DNA of 64,000 nucleotides from Phaeovibrio sulfidiphilus (GTDB taxonomy: Bacteria > Pseudomonadota > Alphaproteobacteria > Rhodospirillales > Rhodospirillaceae). The stretch spans positions 111,402 through 175,401 of the forward strand of contig NZ_JACZHT010000007.1 of the NCBI RefSeq assembly GCF_014861485.1, given 5' to 3'. How positions within the stretch are numbered: the stretch's first letter is position 1; every line of letters starts with the position of its first letter. The notes under the pieces were generated by a model. It was not told the origin of the DNA. It was given only the letters and a program-made list of their open reading frames with translations, and did not search any database. Shown here in pieces: positions 19,790 through 28,285 of the stretch. A program made the position numbers and the translations under genes.

Positions 19790-20271
19790 GGTGTACTATG
19801 AACCCCCTCTGGCAGACCCCTGTTTTTCCGTAATTTTTTACCCGGAATGAGTGCCGTGCGGAGGGGGCGCGGGGTCGCCAATGGTCTGTTTGCGCCCCGG
19901 TTCAACCCCGGGGTGTTCGGCCCGGATACCCGGCCCCCTGTCCACGGGGGACTTTCGGGAGCCGAAACCGGCCGGCTTGCCGGATGTGCGCTGGACCAGG
20001 TGGTGGCGATGTGAATAAAAAATATTGTAAAACAACGGTTTGTCGCGAGGTTTTAACCCTGGTCGGTCAAGGCCCGCTGCGGTGAACAGGGCGGGCGTGG
20101 TGCCGCCGACTCGCTGCTCCGGGCTGTCCTGTGCGGTCCGGCCCGGCGCTGTCAGCGCAGTCCTGCGGGAGGCGGCCCCGAATCTCCGGCGCGGTCCTTG
20201 CGGGCGGTCGCTCCCGCCGGACAGCCGACTGCCCAGGTCGTGCCTTTTTTGGCCAAAATGTGCACGATAAA

Positions 20272-20300
20272 TTGCTTTCTCGGTCGAGGTTCGCTATTCA
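20272..20300 (+). promoter_or_regulatory. Predicted promoter of the paaK pair
   Basis: TTGCTT (20272-20277), 17-bp spacer, TATTCA (20295-20300), about 80 bp upstream of the first paaK ATG. The palindrome TTTTGGCCAAAA (20247-20258) sits just upstream of the -35, where an activator might bind. Confidence 0.35.
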
Positions 20301-20381
20301 CAGACGCTCCGGTTCTCAAACCCGCATTAGCCCCGGCTATTTTCTTCAGGTTTTCCACGATTCTGCAAGGACTGCCCGACC

Positions 20382-21698
20382 ATGCGTCACCAGAAATTCG
20401 AGCCCGCCTACTTTGACGAGGCGGTCGAGACCATGCCGCGCGGCGCGCTGCGCGATCTTCAGCTGCTGCGCCTGAAAGAGACGCTGAACCGGGCCTACCG
20501 GAACGTTCCCCACTATCGTGAGGCGTTTGACGCTCTCGGTGTGACGCCGGATGACCTGAACACCCTCGAGGATCTCACCCGCTTTCCGTTCACGACGAAA
20601 AACGACCTGAGAGTGGGCTACCCGTTCAACATGTTCGCCGTCCCGCAGGAGGACGTGGTGCGCCTGCACGCGTCCTCGGGGACCACCGGCCGTCCGACCG
20701 TCGTGGGCTACACCCGCGATGACGTGGACGTGTGGGCCCAGCTTGTGGCGCGCTGTTTCGTGGCCACCGGGGCGACGAAGCGCGATATCGCGCACATTGC
20801 CTACGGGTACGGCCTGTTCACCGGCGGCCTTGGCGCTCACTACGGTGCCGAGCGCCTGGGCTGCGCCGTGGTTCCCATGAGCGGCGGAAACACGGAGAAG
20901 CAGGTTCTCCTGATTTCGGATTTCGGCGCGACGATCATCTGCGGCACGCCGTCCTACGTTCTCAATATCGCCGAGGAGGCCGAGAAAAAGGGCGTGGACC
21001 TGCGAGGCGGCCCGCTGCGGATCGGCATTTTCGGGGCCGAGCCCTGGTCCCAGGCCCTGCGCCAGGAGCTGGAGTCCCGTCTCGGGATCCGCGCCTACGA
21101 CATTTACGGCCTCTCGGAGATCATGGGCCCGGGCGTGGCCATGGAGTGCACCGAGCAGTGCGGCCTGCACGGCTGGGAGGACCACTTCCTGTTCGAGGTC
21201 ATCGATTCCGAGACCATGGAGCCCCTGCCTCCGGGTGAGGAGGGTGAGCTGGTCATCACCACCCTGACCAAGCAGGCCCTGCCCATGATCCGCTACCGCA
21301 CGCGCGACATCACCCGCCTGTCGGTGGAGCCCTGCGCCTGCGGCCGGACCCACGCCCGTATTCTCCGGGTGGCGGGTCGCAACGACGACATGATGATTAT
21401 CCGGGGCGTGAACGTCTATCCGTCCCAGCTGGAATCGGTGATGATCGGCGTCGAGGGCTTCTCGCCCCACTACCAGCTGGTCTTGCAGCGCGAGGGCAAC
21501 CTGGACAGCCTGACCATCGAGGTCGAGGCCAACCCGGGGATCGATCCGGCCCACTACGGCGCCATGGCCAAGCAGATGCGCCACTCGATCAAGTCCATCG
21601 TTGGGGTCTCCACGCGGGTGATCGTTCTGGGTCCGGGCGAGATTCCCCGCTCCCAGGGCAAGGCCGTGCGGGTCCGGGATCTGCGGCGCAAGGACTGA
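20382..21698 (+). CDS. paaK: Phenylacetate-CoA ligase family protein, copy 1
   Basis: An AMP-forming ligase of 438 aa that would join phenylacetate or a related aryl acid to CoA. The P-loop-like box SSGTTGRPTVVGYT is near 98-111, YGLSEI is near 243-248 and the AMP-binding YRTRDITR is near 305-312; CACGRTH follows, as in PaaK. The C-terminal hinge MMIIRGVNVYPSQ is also typical. No paaABCDE, paaG or paaZ genes are within the window, so it may act in anaerobic aryl-acid metabolism, in indoleacetate use or in another pathway. It is followed 62 bp later by a close paralogue. Confidence 0.88.
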   Translation: MRHQKFEPAYFDEAVETMPRGALRDLQLLRLKETLNRAYRNVPHYREAFDALGVTPDDLNTLEDLTRFPFTTKNDLRVGYPFNMFAVPQEDVVRLHASSGTTGRPTVVGYTRDDVDVWAQLVARCFVATGATKRDIAHIAYGYGLFTGGLGAHYGAERLGCAVVPMSGGNTEKQVLLISDFGATIICGTPSYVLNIAEEAEKKGVDLRGGPLRIGIFGAEPWSQALRQELESRLGIRAYDIYGLSEIMGPGVAMECTEQCGLHGWEDHFLFEVIDSETMEPLPPGEEGELVITTLTKQALPMIRYRTRDITRLSVEPCACGRTHARILRVAGRNDDMMIIRGVNVYPSQLESVMIGVEGFSPHYQLVLQREGNLDSLTIEVEANPGIDPAHYGAMAKQMRHSIKSIVGVSTRVIVLGPGEIPRSQGKAVRVRDLRRKD

Positions 21699-21760
21699 GT
21701 GGCTGCGCGCCGCTTCGGGGCGCTCCGTTTTTTCTTTTCTTCACTTCAAGGCGCGAAAAC

Positions 21761-23065
21761 ATGACCACCACACCGATGTTCGAGCGGGAAATGGAAACCC
21801 TGTCCCGGGACGCCCTGCGCGAGCTCCAGTTCACCCGGCTGCAGGACGTGCTCCGGCGTGTTTACGAGAACGTCCCCCATTACCGCGCGTCGTTCGATGC
21901 GGCGGGTGTGACGCCGGCCGACCTGCGCTCGCTGGACGACATCAGCGTGTTTCCGTTCACCACCAAGAACGACATGCGCCTTGCCTACCCCTTCGGGCTG
22001 TTTGCGGTGCCCCGCTCCCAGGTGGTGCGCCTGCACACCTCGTCGGGCACCACCGGCCACCCCACCGTGGTGGGCCACACCAAAACCGACCTGGACCTGT
22101 GGGCCCGCATGATGGCCCGCTGCTATGTGGCGTGCGGTGTCGAGCCGGGTCAGATTTTCCACATCACCTTCGGTTACGGCATGTTCACAGGCGGTCTGGG
22201 CTACCACTACGGCGCCGAGCACCTGGGCTGCACCGTGGTGCCCATGGGCGGCGGCAACACCGAAAAGCAGATCCTTCTTCTGCGGGATTTCGAGGCCGAT
22301 GTGATTGCCGGCACGCCGTCCTACCTTCTCAACCTGGCCGAGGAGGCCGAGCGCCGGGGTGTGGACCTGCGCTCCGGCTCCCTTCGGACGGCCTTCTGTG
22401 GCGCGGAGTTCTGGTCCCAGGCGATCCGCGACGAGATCGAGACCCGCCTTGGCGTCACCGCCTATGACCTGTACGGCCTTTCGGAAATCATCGGGCCGGG
22501 TGTTGCGGGCGAGTGCCGCGAGCGCACGGGCATGCACGCCTGGGAGGATCACTTCCTGCTGGAGGTGATCGACCCGGAGACCATGGAGGTTCTGCCTCCC
22601 GGGGAGGAGGGCGAGCTGGTCATCACCAACCTGACCCGCGAGGCCATCCCCCTGATCCGCTACCGCACCCGTGACATCACCCGCCTCGAGGTCGAGCCCT
22701 GTGCCTGCGGTCGCACCCACGCCCGGATCCACCGGGTGACCGGCCGCAACGACGACATGATGATCATCCGCGGCGTGAACGTGTTCCCGTCCCAGATCGA
22801 GACGGTCATGCTCGGACGCCCGGGCCTGTCGCCGAACTACCAGCTGGTGCTTCAGCGCGAGGGGAACCTGGACGCTCTCACCGTCGAGGTCGAGGCCAGC
22901 CCGGGAGTCGAGACCACCGAGTACGGGGACATGGCCAAGCAGCTGCAGCACTCCATCAAGTCCATGATTGGTGTGACGACGCGGGTTGTTGTCCTGGCGC
23001 CGGGCCAGCTGCCCCGTTCGGTCGGGAAGGCCCAGCGGGTCCGCGACCTGCGCCGTCTGGACTGA
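21761..23065 (+). CDS. paaK: Phenylacetate-CoA ligase family protein, copy 2
   Basis: A 434-aa paralogue of the preceding gene with the same boxes (SSGTTGHPTVVGHT, YGLSEI, YRTRDITR, CACGRTH, MMIIRGVNVFPSQ). The two are alike over their whole length but differ in the acyl-pocket region around 125-170 (FVATGATKRDIAH against YVACGVEPGQIFH), so they may take different aryl acids. The 62-bp gap holds only a short GC stem and a T-rich run, so the pair is probably one transcript with perhaps some attenuation. AAGG lies about 12 nt before the ATG. Ends at a textbook terminator. Confidence 0.88.
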   Translation: MTTTPMFEREMETLSRDALRELQFTRLQDVLRRVYENVPHYRASFDAAGVTPADLRSLDDISVFPFTTKNDMRLAYPFGLFAVPRSQVVRLHTSSGTTGHPTVVGHTKTDLDLWARMMARCYVACGVEPGQIFHITFGYGMFTGGLGYHYGAEHLGCTVVPMGGGNTEKQILLLRDFEADVIAGTPSYLLNLAEEAERRGVDLRSGSLRTAFCGAEFWSQAIRDEIETRLGVTAYDLYGLSEIIGPGVAGECRERTGMHAWEDHFLLEVIDPETMEVLPPGEEGELVITNLTREAIPLIRYRTRDITRLEVEPCACGRTHARIHRVTGRNDDMMIIRGVNVFPSQIETVMLGRPGLSPNYQLVLQREGNLDALTVEVEASPGVETTEYGDMAKQLQHSIKSMIGVTTRVVVLAPGQLPRSVGKAQRVRDLRRLD

Positions 23066-23105
23066 CCGCACTCGGCGCCTGCTTCGGGTGGACTGCCGGA
23101 TACAG

Positions 23106-23134
23106 GCCGGACCCTTCGGGGTCCGGCTTTTTTT
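23106..23134 (+). terminator. Rho-independent terminator after the paaK pair
   Basis: A perfect 9-bp stem closed by a TTCG tetraloop (23106-23127) followed by seven T residues. Confidence 0.9.
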
Positions 23135-23305
23135 GCCTGAAATGGCCGTGGTCGTGGGCCTCCCGGTGTGTTCGGGCGGGTATCCCGGGGCGCGGGCGGG
23201 TGGCGGGTCCGGCGGCTGCGGTTCTCCGGCCGTCTGCCATTCTACGGATCGGCCCTGCAAAACCGGGTGCCAGCACGATATAAGCTCCTGACATTGTCCG
23301 CAGTT

Positions 23306-23333
23306 TTCCACAGTTTTCTGCTTTCCTGTGGAA
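23306..23333. promoter_or_regulatory. Inverted repeat, possible operator, upstream of the GspE-like gene
   Basis: TTCCACAG (23306-23313) and CTGTGGAA (23326-23333) are perfect arms around 12 nt, ending 17 bp before the predicted -35. The left arm lies in TTTTCCACA, which also fits a relaxed DnaA-box pattern. Confidence 0.4.
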
Positions 23334-23350
23334 TTCGGGGAAAACCGGCT

Positions 23351-23379
23351 TTGCTACTGGATTGTTTTTGGAATATCGT
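23351..23379 (+). promoter_or_regulatory. Predicted promoter of the GspE-like gene
   Basis: TTGCTA (23351-23356), 17-bp spacer, TATCGT (23374-23379), about 62 bp before the ATG, in an AT-rich island. Confidence 0.45.
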
Positions 23380-23441
23380 AACTCCAGCGAGTCGTCGGGG
23401 AATGCTGCACATATTTCCCGTTTCCGGAGGGCTGCCGGGCC

Positions 23442-26400
23442 ATGCCAAAAAAGATTGAGGTCGATCAACTGGCTTCCGACGAGGAAGCCCTGCTGCGGGA
23501 AGTGAGCCGCGCGGCCTCCGAGATTGTCAGAGCGTCGGAAGGGCGCGCGGAATGGTCCTCCGCCCCGGAGGGCGCGCCCGTGCGCCCGAAGCGTCCCACG
23601 CTGGGTGAGCGGCTGGTGGCCCCCGGAGCTCCGGACGGTGACACGGCAGTTCTGCCCGTTCGCGAGGGCCGCTCCCCTGTTTTGCTTCCCGAACGGACCC
23701 CGGAGCCCGGCGGTGCGGCCCCGCAAGGGGCCCGGTCCCCGGCATCGGACGGGCCTCCGCCCCTGCCGTCCGGCCGGGGTGTGCTGAAAATGACGCCCCG
23801 CAACGCGGCTTCCGCGTCCCGCAACTCGGCTTCCGCGCTCCGCAACGCGGCTCCCGGACGCCAGGGCGGACCGGTTCCGGGCGTGGCCGCCAATACGGTG
23901 TCGCAGGACGGATGGCGGCAGGACGCCCCGTCCGCCGTGCCCCCGCAGGCAGTGTCCTCCGATGCGGGCGCATCCCATGCGCCCGGCCCCGAGGGGCGTT
24001 CCGCCGGCGCCGTCGGTGACCAAAGCGTGCCCCCCGGCCCGAACGGCGCTGCCCGTCTGCCGGACACCGCAGCCCCGGAGGCTCCTGGTCGCCCCCGCAA
24101 CGGCGCCGACGCCCTCCAGCGGATGGCAGAGGCCTCCAGCGGATCGCCCGCTCCTGGCAGGTCTCCCAGCCTTGATGCCCTGCGGTCCGTGCTGTCGGCG
24201 GCTCAGGCCCTTGAGAAAGAAAGAAATACCGGGGATGCCCGCGGCAATGGCCGTGCTCCCGGACCCCTGTCCACCGGTCCCTCCGCCGGGGCCCGTCCGA
24301 CCCCGGAGGGGCAGGGGGATGTGGACCGGTCGGCCCAGTCCCGGGGGGTATCCGCCGCCTTTGCGCCGCCGGCGGGTCCGGCTCCGTCGGGAGCGCCCGG
24401 CTCACCCTCTCCGTTTCCGTCCCCCTCGTCCCGGCCGAGAACGACCCACACTCCGATGCCGTTCCCCGGTGTCCGGGTGTCGTCACCGGACGAGAGTCTC
24501 CGGGAGCCTGACGTGCCGAAAATCCGCCTGGCAACCAAGGGCGCGCCCGTCGCTCCTCCGCCGGAAGGATCGCGCCCGGTCTCCGCGCCGGCTCCCGCGT
24601 CCGGGCCCGCATCCGCCCCCCTGTCGGCGCCCGTATCGGCACCCCGGGCCGCCCCCGCGTCACCCGGGCGTGCGGTTGCCCGGACGACGCCCCCGGGCCC
24701 GCCTGCGGAGATCCGCAGCACCGAGGTTGTGGTGGAGGCCGAGCTTCTGGACAGCAACGCCCGGCTGGGGGAGATCCTCATTGCCGGGGGCCTGATCTCG
24801 CGCAACCAGTTGCGCATCGGCATGATCGAGCTGCGGCGGACCGGCAAGGAGCTGGGCGCTGTGCTCGTGGACCTGGGCTTCCTGACGGCCCAGGCTCTGG
24901 ACGAGGTTCTGGCCCACAACAGCGGCGGCGAGGCCTTTGATCCCGAGCGGACCCTGCCCGATCCCCTGGCCATTGCCACCCTTCCCGAGGAGATGGCCCG
25001 CCGGCTTGGCGTCTTCCCGGTGGGCTACGAGGGCGGCGTCCTCAGCCTTGCCATGGTCAATCCCAGGGACGGCAAGGCCATGGACGAGGCCCGCCTTGCC
25101 TTCGGTCGCGAAACCCGGATCGAGCCCATCGCGGCCAACTCCGAGCGGGATATCCTGCTGGCGATCAAGAATTTCTACGGCCACACCCTGACGGTGGACG
25201 GTGTCCTGCGTGACCTTGAGGCCGCCGGGGAGGGCGGACGCGAGTTGCTCCACGATCCGGACGGCCATCACGGAGACCCCATTGTCCGCCTTGTGGATGC
25301 GCTCCTGTTCGATGCGGTCCGCCGCCGGGCCTCGGACATTCACTTCGAGCCCGACGGGGCCTTCCTGCGCGTGCGCCAGAGAATTGACGGCGTTCTGGTC
25401 CAGACCCTGACCTTCCACAAGCGCTACTGGCCCTCGATTGTCCGCCGGATCAAGAGCCTGGCGGGCGTTCTTCCCGGGATGTCCCCGGGGCTTCCGGCGT
25501 CCGGGCGCTTTTCCATGACTGCGGCCTACCGGCGGGTGGACTTCCGGGCCTCGGTGGTGCCGACGGTCCACGGCGAGAACGTGGTTCTGCGGATCCAGCA
25601 CCGCTCGGCCACGCCCCTGTCCCTGGACCACCTGGGGTTTGCTCCGGACACTCTGGCCAGCCTGCGCCGCATCTCCCATCGCCCGGACGGGCTTTTCCTG
25701 GTGGTGGGGCCTGTGAGTTCGGGCAAGACCGCCACCCTTTATGCGCTTATGGATGATCTGAGCAGCCCGGAGCTGTCCATCGCCACGGTCGAGGATCCGG
25801 TCGAGTACGATCTGCCCCTGCTGCGCCAGGCCCAGGTCAGCGAGGCCGACGGCTTCGGGTTCCCCGAGGCGATCCGGACCATGCTGCACCAGGATCCGGA
25901 CGTTCTCCTGGTGGGCGACATCCGGGACTCCCTGACGGCGGACATGGCCTTCCGGGCAGCACGCTCCGGGCACCGGGTCTATGCGGCCATGCACGCGAAT
26001 GACGCGTTCGGAGGTCTCGCGCACCTGATCGATTTTGGCCTCACCCCCGGACTTCTGTCGGGGACATTGTCGGGCATCCTCTCCCAGAGGCTGGCCCGGC
26101 GCCTGTGCCCGTCCTGCCGCCAGGCGGACTATGCGGGCGAGGAGGAGTGCGCGCTTCTGGGGCTCGATCCGGAGCGCCCCCCCACCCTGTGGCGGGCGGT
26201 GGGCTGCGAGGCCTGCGCGCAACTGGGTTATCGGGGCCGGGCTCCCATCACCGAGCTTCTGTGCATCACCCCCGAAATCGATGCTCTTCTGACGGAGAAC
26301 GCCCCGTTCTCCCGCATCCGGGCCATTGCCCGCAAGCAGACCATGCGGTCCATGCTGGCGGACGGGCTCCGGCTTCTGTACTCCGGGACCATTGATCTGC

Positions 26401-26444
26401 CCTCGCTGATGCGCGCGGTGGACGTGACCGGGAAGAAAGCCTAG
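23442..26444 (+). CDS. GspE/PilB-family secretion ATPase with a long disordered N-terminus
   Basis: A 1000-aa protein. Residues about 30-430 are Pro/Ala/Ser/Gly-rich, with short internal repeats (RNAASASRNSASALRNAA; SAPLSAPVSAPRAAP), and look disordered. Residues about 435-600 match the GspE N-terminal (MshEN-like) domain. The rest is a type II/IV secretion ATPase core: ASDIHFEP, Walker A GPVSSGKT (756-763) instead of the usual GPTGSGKT, an Asp box, a Walker B region reading GDIRD (Asp 826) where most members have GEIRD, a His box near 850, and the zinc-binding CPSC...CEAC near 889 and 923. No other type II secretion or type IV pilus gene is in the window. It may power a machine encoded elsewhere; the altered boxes leave its activity open. 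GGAGG precedes the ATG at a long spacing. Confidence 0.82.
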   Translation: MPKKIEVDQLASDEEALLREVSRAASEIVRASEGRAEWSSAPEGAPVRPKRPTLGERLVAPGAPDGDTAVLPVREGRSPVLLPERTPEPGGAAPQGARSPASDGPPPLPSGRGVLKMTPRNAASASRNSASALRNAAPGRQGGPVPGVAANTVSQDGWRQDAPSAVPPQAVSSDAGASHAPGPEGRSAGAVGDQSVPPGPNGAARLPDTAAPEAPGRPRNGADALQRMAEASSGSPAPGRSPSLDALRSVLSAAQALEKERNTGDARGNGRAPGPLSTGPSAGARPTPEGQGDVDRSAQSRGVSAAFAPPAGPAPSGAPGSPSPFPSPSSRPRTTHTPMPFPGVRVSSPDESLREPDVPKIRLATKGAPVAPPPEGSRPVSAPAPASGPASAPLSAPVSAPRAAPASPGRAVARTTPPGPPAEIRSTEVVVEAELLDSNARLGEILIAGGLISRNQLRIGMIELRRTGKELGAVLVDLGFLTAQALDEVLAHNSGGEAFDPERTLPDPLAIATLPEEMARRLGVFPVGYEGGVLSLAMVNPRDGKAMDEARLAFGRETRIEPIAANSERDILLAIKNFYGHTLTVDGVLRDLEAAGEGGRELLHDPDGHHGDPIVRLVDALLFDAVRRRASDIHFEPDGAFLRVRQRIDGVLVQTLTFHKRYWPSIVRRIKSLAGVLPGMSPGLPASGRFSMTAAYRRVDFRASVVPTVHGENVVLRIQHRSATPLSLDHLGFAPDTLASLRRISHRPDGLFLVVGPVSSGKTATLYALMDDLSSPELSIATVEDPVEYDLPLLRQAQVSEADGFGFPEAIRTMLHQDPDVLLVGDIRDSLTADMAFRAARSGHRVYAAMHANDAFGGLAHLIDFGLTPGLLSGTLSGILSQRLARRLCPSCRQADYAGEEECALLGLDPERPPTLWRAVGCEACAQLGYRGRAPITELLCITPEIDALLTENAPFSRIRAIARKQTMRSMLADGLRLLYSGTIDLPSLMRAVDVTGKKA

Positions 26445-26987
26445 GCGCGGCGTTTTCCCGGGGCTCCGCCCGGGGACCGTCGCGAGCGGACCGCCGTCGC
26501 CCGCGGAAGGGGGGCGGGATCGGCCGTATCGCCGGGAGCGCTCTGATTGCACGGCGCGCCCCGCGCTCTGATTGCACGGCGCGCCCCGCGCTCCCCCGGA
26601 GGCGAAAAAAGACAGTTACCCGATAAGAAAATGCTGGAAACCCGAGCCCGGGAGCTTTACTCTGGGTTCAGACGGGCACGAGGTCTGGCCTTGTGTTCCC
26701 GGCGTTATGTGTACGGACGCGGAACAGGGTTCCGCGCTATTTGCTCCCGGTTCTTGCGGGGCGCACGTACGTCCCGTCTGACCTCCTGAAGAAACAGGCA
26801 AACAGTGACTTCCGTGCCCCGGCCGGTTTCAGCCTGACGCAGGTTTCAGACACTGTTCCGGAACGGATCCGCCCTCGGGGTCGGAAGGTCCGGAATGCAG
26901 TCCTTTACAAGTTTGGACGATGTCCGGCGGTCCTGCGGGCCACGGGGTCTTCCGCAGATGTGACAATCCTGGAGAATTTACGGGATC
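26445..26987. other. Intergenic with a 25-bp tandem duplication
   Basis: No gene is supported. Contains the 25-bp tandem repeat at 26538-26593. The part from 26600 on is somewhat AT-richer and may include the promoter of the DUF4167 gene, but I cannot place -35 and -10 boxes with confidence. Confidence 0.5.
26538..26593. repeat. 25-bp tandem repeat, 2.2 copies
   Basis: Two identical 25-bp units (26538-26562 and 26563-26587), plus six bases of a third. Intergenic. Confidence 0.9.
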
Positions 26988-27611
26988 ATGAAAAATGCCA
27001 ATTCGCGCGGGCGTCCGCGCAGCCGGAACGTGCCTGGAAAACGGGTTCCCAATCGCAATCAGGTTTTCGAGAGCAACGGGCCCGGCGTAAGGGTCCGGGG
27101 CAATGCCCAGCAGCTCGTCGAGAAGTACCTCGCGATGGCCCGGGATGCTGCCGCCCAGGGCGACCGGATCCTTGCGGAAAACTGCCACCAGCACGCAGAC
27201 CACTATCAGAGGGTGCTGAACGCGCTGGCCGGACGCTACGTGAAGCCCGGCGAGCTTCCCGCGTCCCAGTCCCTGAGTGATGATGACGACGGCATGGGCG
27301 CCCCGGCTGACGACGGTCGCCTTGGTCCGGAACCCGGCAATGAGCTGGCTTCGGCCGTTGACGCCGCGGACGACCTGTTCGAGGGCACTCCGGGCGGGTA
27401 CGTGATGCCTCTGGATGCGGGCGGATCCGCACCCGAGGCCATCGTGGAGCTCTCGGCCCTTTCGGACGAGGAGGCCGCTGCCGCCGCCAGTCCCGAGCCC
27501 GTGTCTCCGCCGCCGCGTCCGCGCACGCCCCGGCGCCGTCGCCCCCTGGGCCTGAGCAAGGGCGACCCCTCCACGCCGACCCCGGGCCAGAGCGAGGAAG
27601 CCTCGGCCTGA
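26988..27611 (+). CDS. DUF4167 family protein, putative RNA-binding or ribosome-linked
   Basis: A 207-aa protein whose first ~85 residues match the alphaproteobacterial DUF4167 domain: a basic Arg/Asn-rich start, then NQVFESNGPGVRVRGN and a helical stretch with AENCHQHADHYQRVL. The function is not established; the basic start suggests nucleic-acid binding. Residues about 95-207 are acidic, then Pro/Arg-rich and probably disordered, ending with an RRRRP patch. In many relatives it lies next to prfA-prmC, but not here. The ATG at 26988 is used; the nearest purine-rich signal (CTGGAG) is rather far. Confidence 0.85.
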   Translation: MKNANSRGRPRSRNVPGKRVPNRNQVFESNGPGVRVRGNAQQLVEKYLAMARDAAAQGDRILAENCHQHADHYQRVLNALAGRYVKPGELPASQSLSDDDDGMGAPADDGRLGPEPGNELASAVDAADDLFEGTPGGYVMPLDAGGSAPEAIVELSALSDEEAAAAASPEPVSPPPRPRTPRRRRPLGLSKGDPSTPTPGQSEEASA

Positions 27612-28285
27612 TCGGTCCGTCCCCTGCCGTTGGCAACCGGCCCTCGGGCGAGGTTGCCTCGGCACGGCCGCCCGTCCGGGGTGGCGCCCGGGCCGGTTCT
27701 GTACGACCGGTCTCCCCGGGTTTTGCGCCGGTTCTGCCGACCGGGCTCGAGTGGCGTTTCTGCCCGTTCTGCCGACCGGGCCCGTGTTGGGCTCTGGTCT
27801 GGCTGCCCCCGAGGCGCACAGGCTTTTCCGGACCGGACAGGGGTAACAGGGGGGCTTCCCCCGTTCCAGTCCCCGTTCATGTGTCCTGACCGCCAGGTGC
27901 CCCGACCACCCGGAGTCCGGGCAGCCCGGTGTCCCGCAGTGCCCCATCTGACGCGGGCATTCTTTCCCTTTCCCCATTTCTGATGACGTCTCCGGCCCGC
28001 CGTGCGGGCGTGGCCAGTTGTGCCCCGGCGGCGTGGCTGTGCGTGCGGTCCACGCCCTCGCCCTGTCACGGGCATTTTTTTTGGGATCGCGGGATTTCTG
28101 TTTCGGCTCATCTTGCCTCTTTTCCGGTGTCCGCCAAAAGAGCATACTGGAACCGGAACGATTTTTAGTTCAGTGTTGTTGTGTCGCTACGACAGACACA
28201 TACATCTTCGCTCCAACGCTTGCCCGGGCGTCCGCTCTCCTGGCGGCAGTCCCGCGCGAAACCCTCAAGAGGGGAGGCAGACAGC
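27612..28285. other. Intergenic with a 35-bp tandem repeat
   Basis: No gene supported. Holds the 35-bp repeat at 27692-27783. The part 28060-28200 is AT-richer. Just before the stress-protein gene there is a 5-3-5 inverted repeat TGTCG-CTA-CGACA (28182-28194). Confidence 0.5.
27692..27783. repeat. 35-bp tandem repeat, three imperfect copies
   Basis: GTTCTG..CGACCGG blocks begin at 27696, 27731 and 27766, an exact 35-bp period. Copies 2 and 3 share the core GTTCTGCCGACCGGGC; copy 1 differs at a few positions. Confidence 0.8.

Larger units (their letters stand above)
19707..20381. other. Divergent intergenic region upstream of the paaK pair
   Basis: Contains a predicted minus-strand promoter at 19761-19789 and a plus-strand one at 20272-20300. 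An AT-rich island at 20013-20055 and a 12-bp perfect palindrome TTTTGGCCAAAA (20247-20258) are also present. No gene is supported in the GC-rich middle part. Confidence 0.5.

Noticed and set aside
19895..19913. A tRNA T-arm-like stem-loop (CCCCGG-TTCAACC-CCGGGG)
   Set aside because: No acceptor stem, anticodon arm or D-arm can be built around it.
28177..28194. A TGT-N12-ACA match resembling a PpsR/CrtJ site before the universal stress protein gene
   Set aside because: Six fixed bases are expected often by chance, and no photosynthesis gene is in the window.
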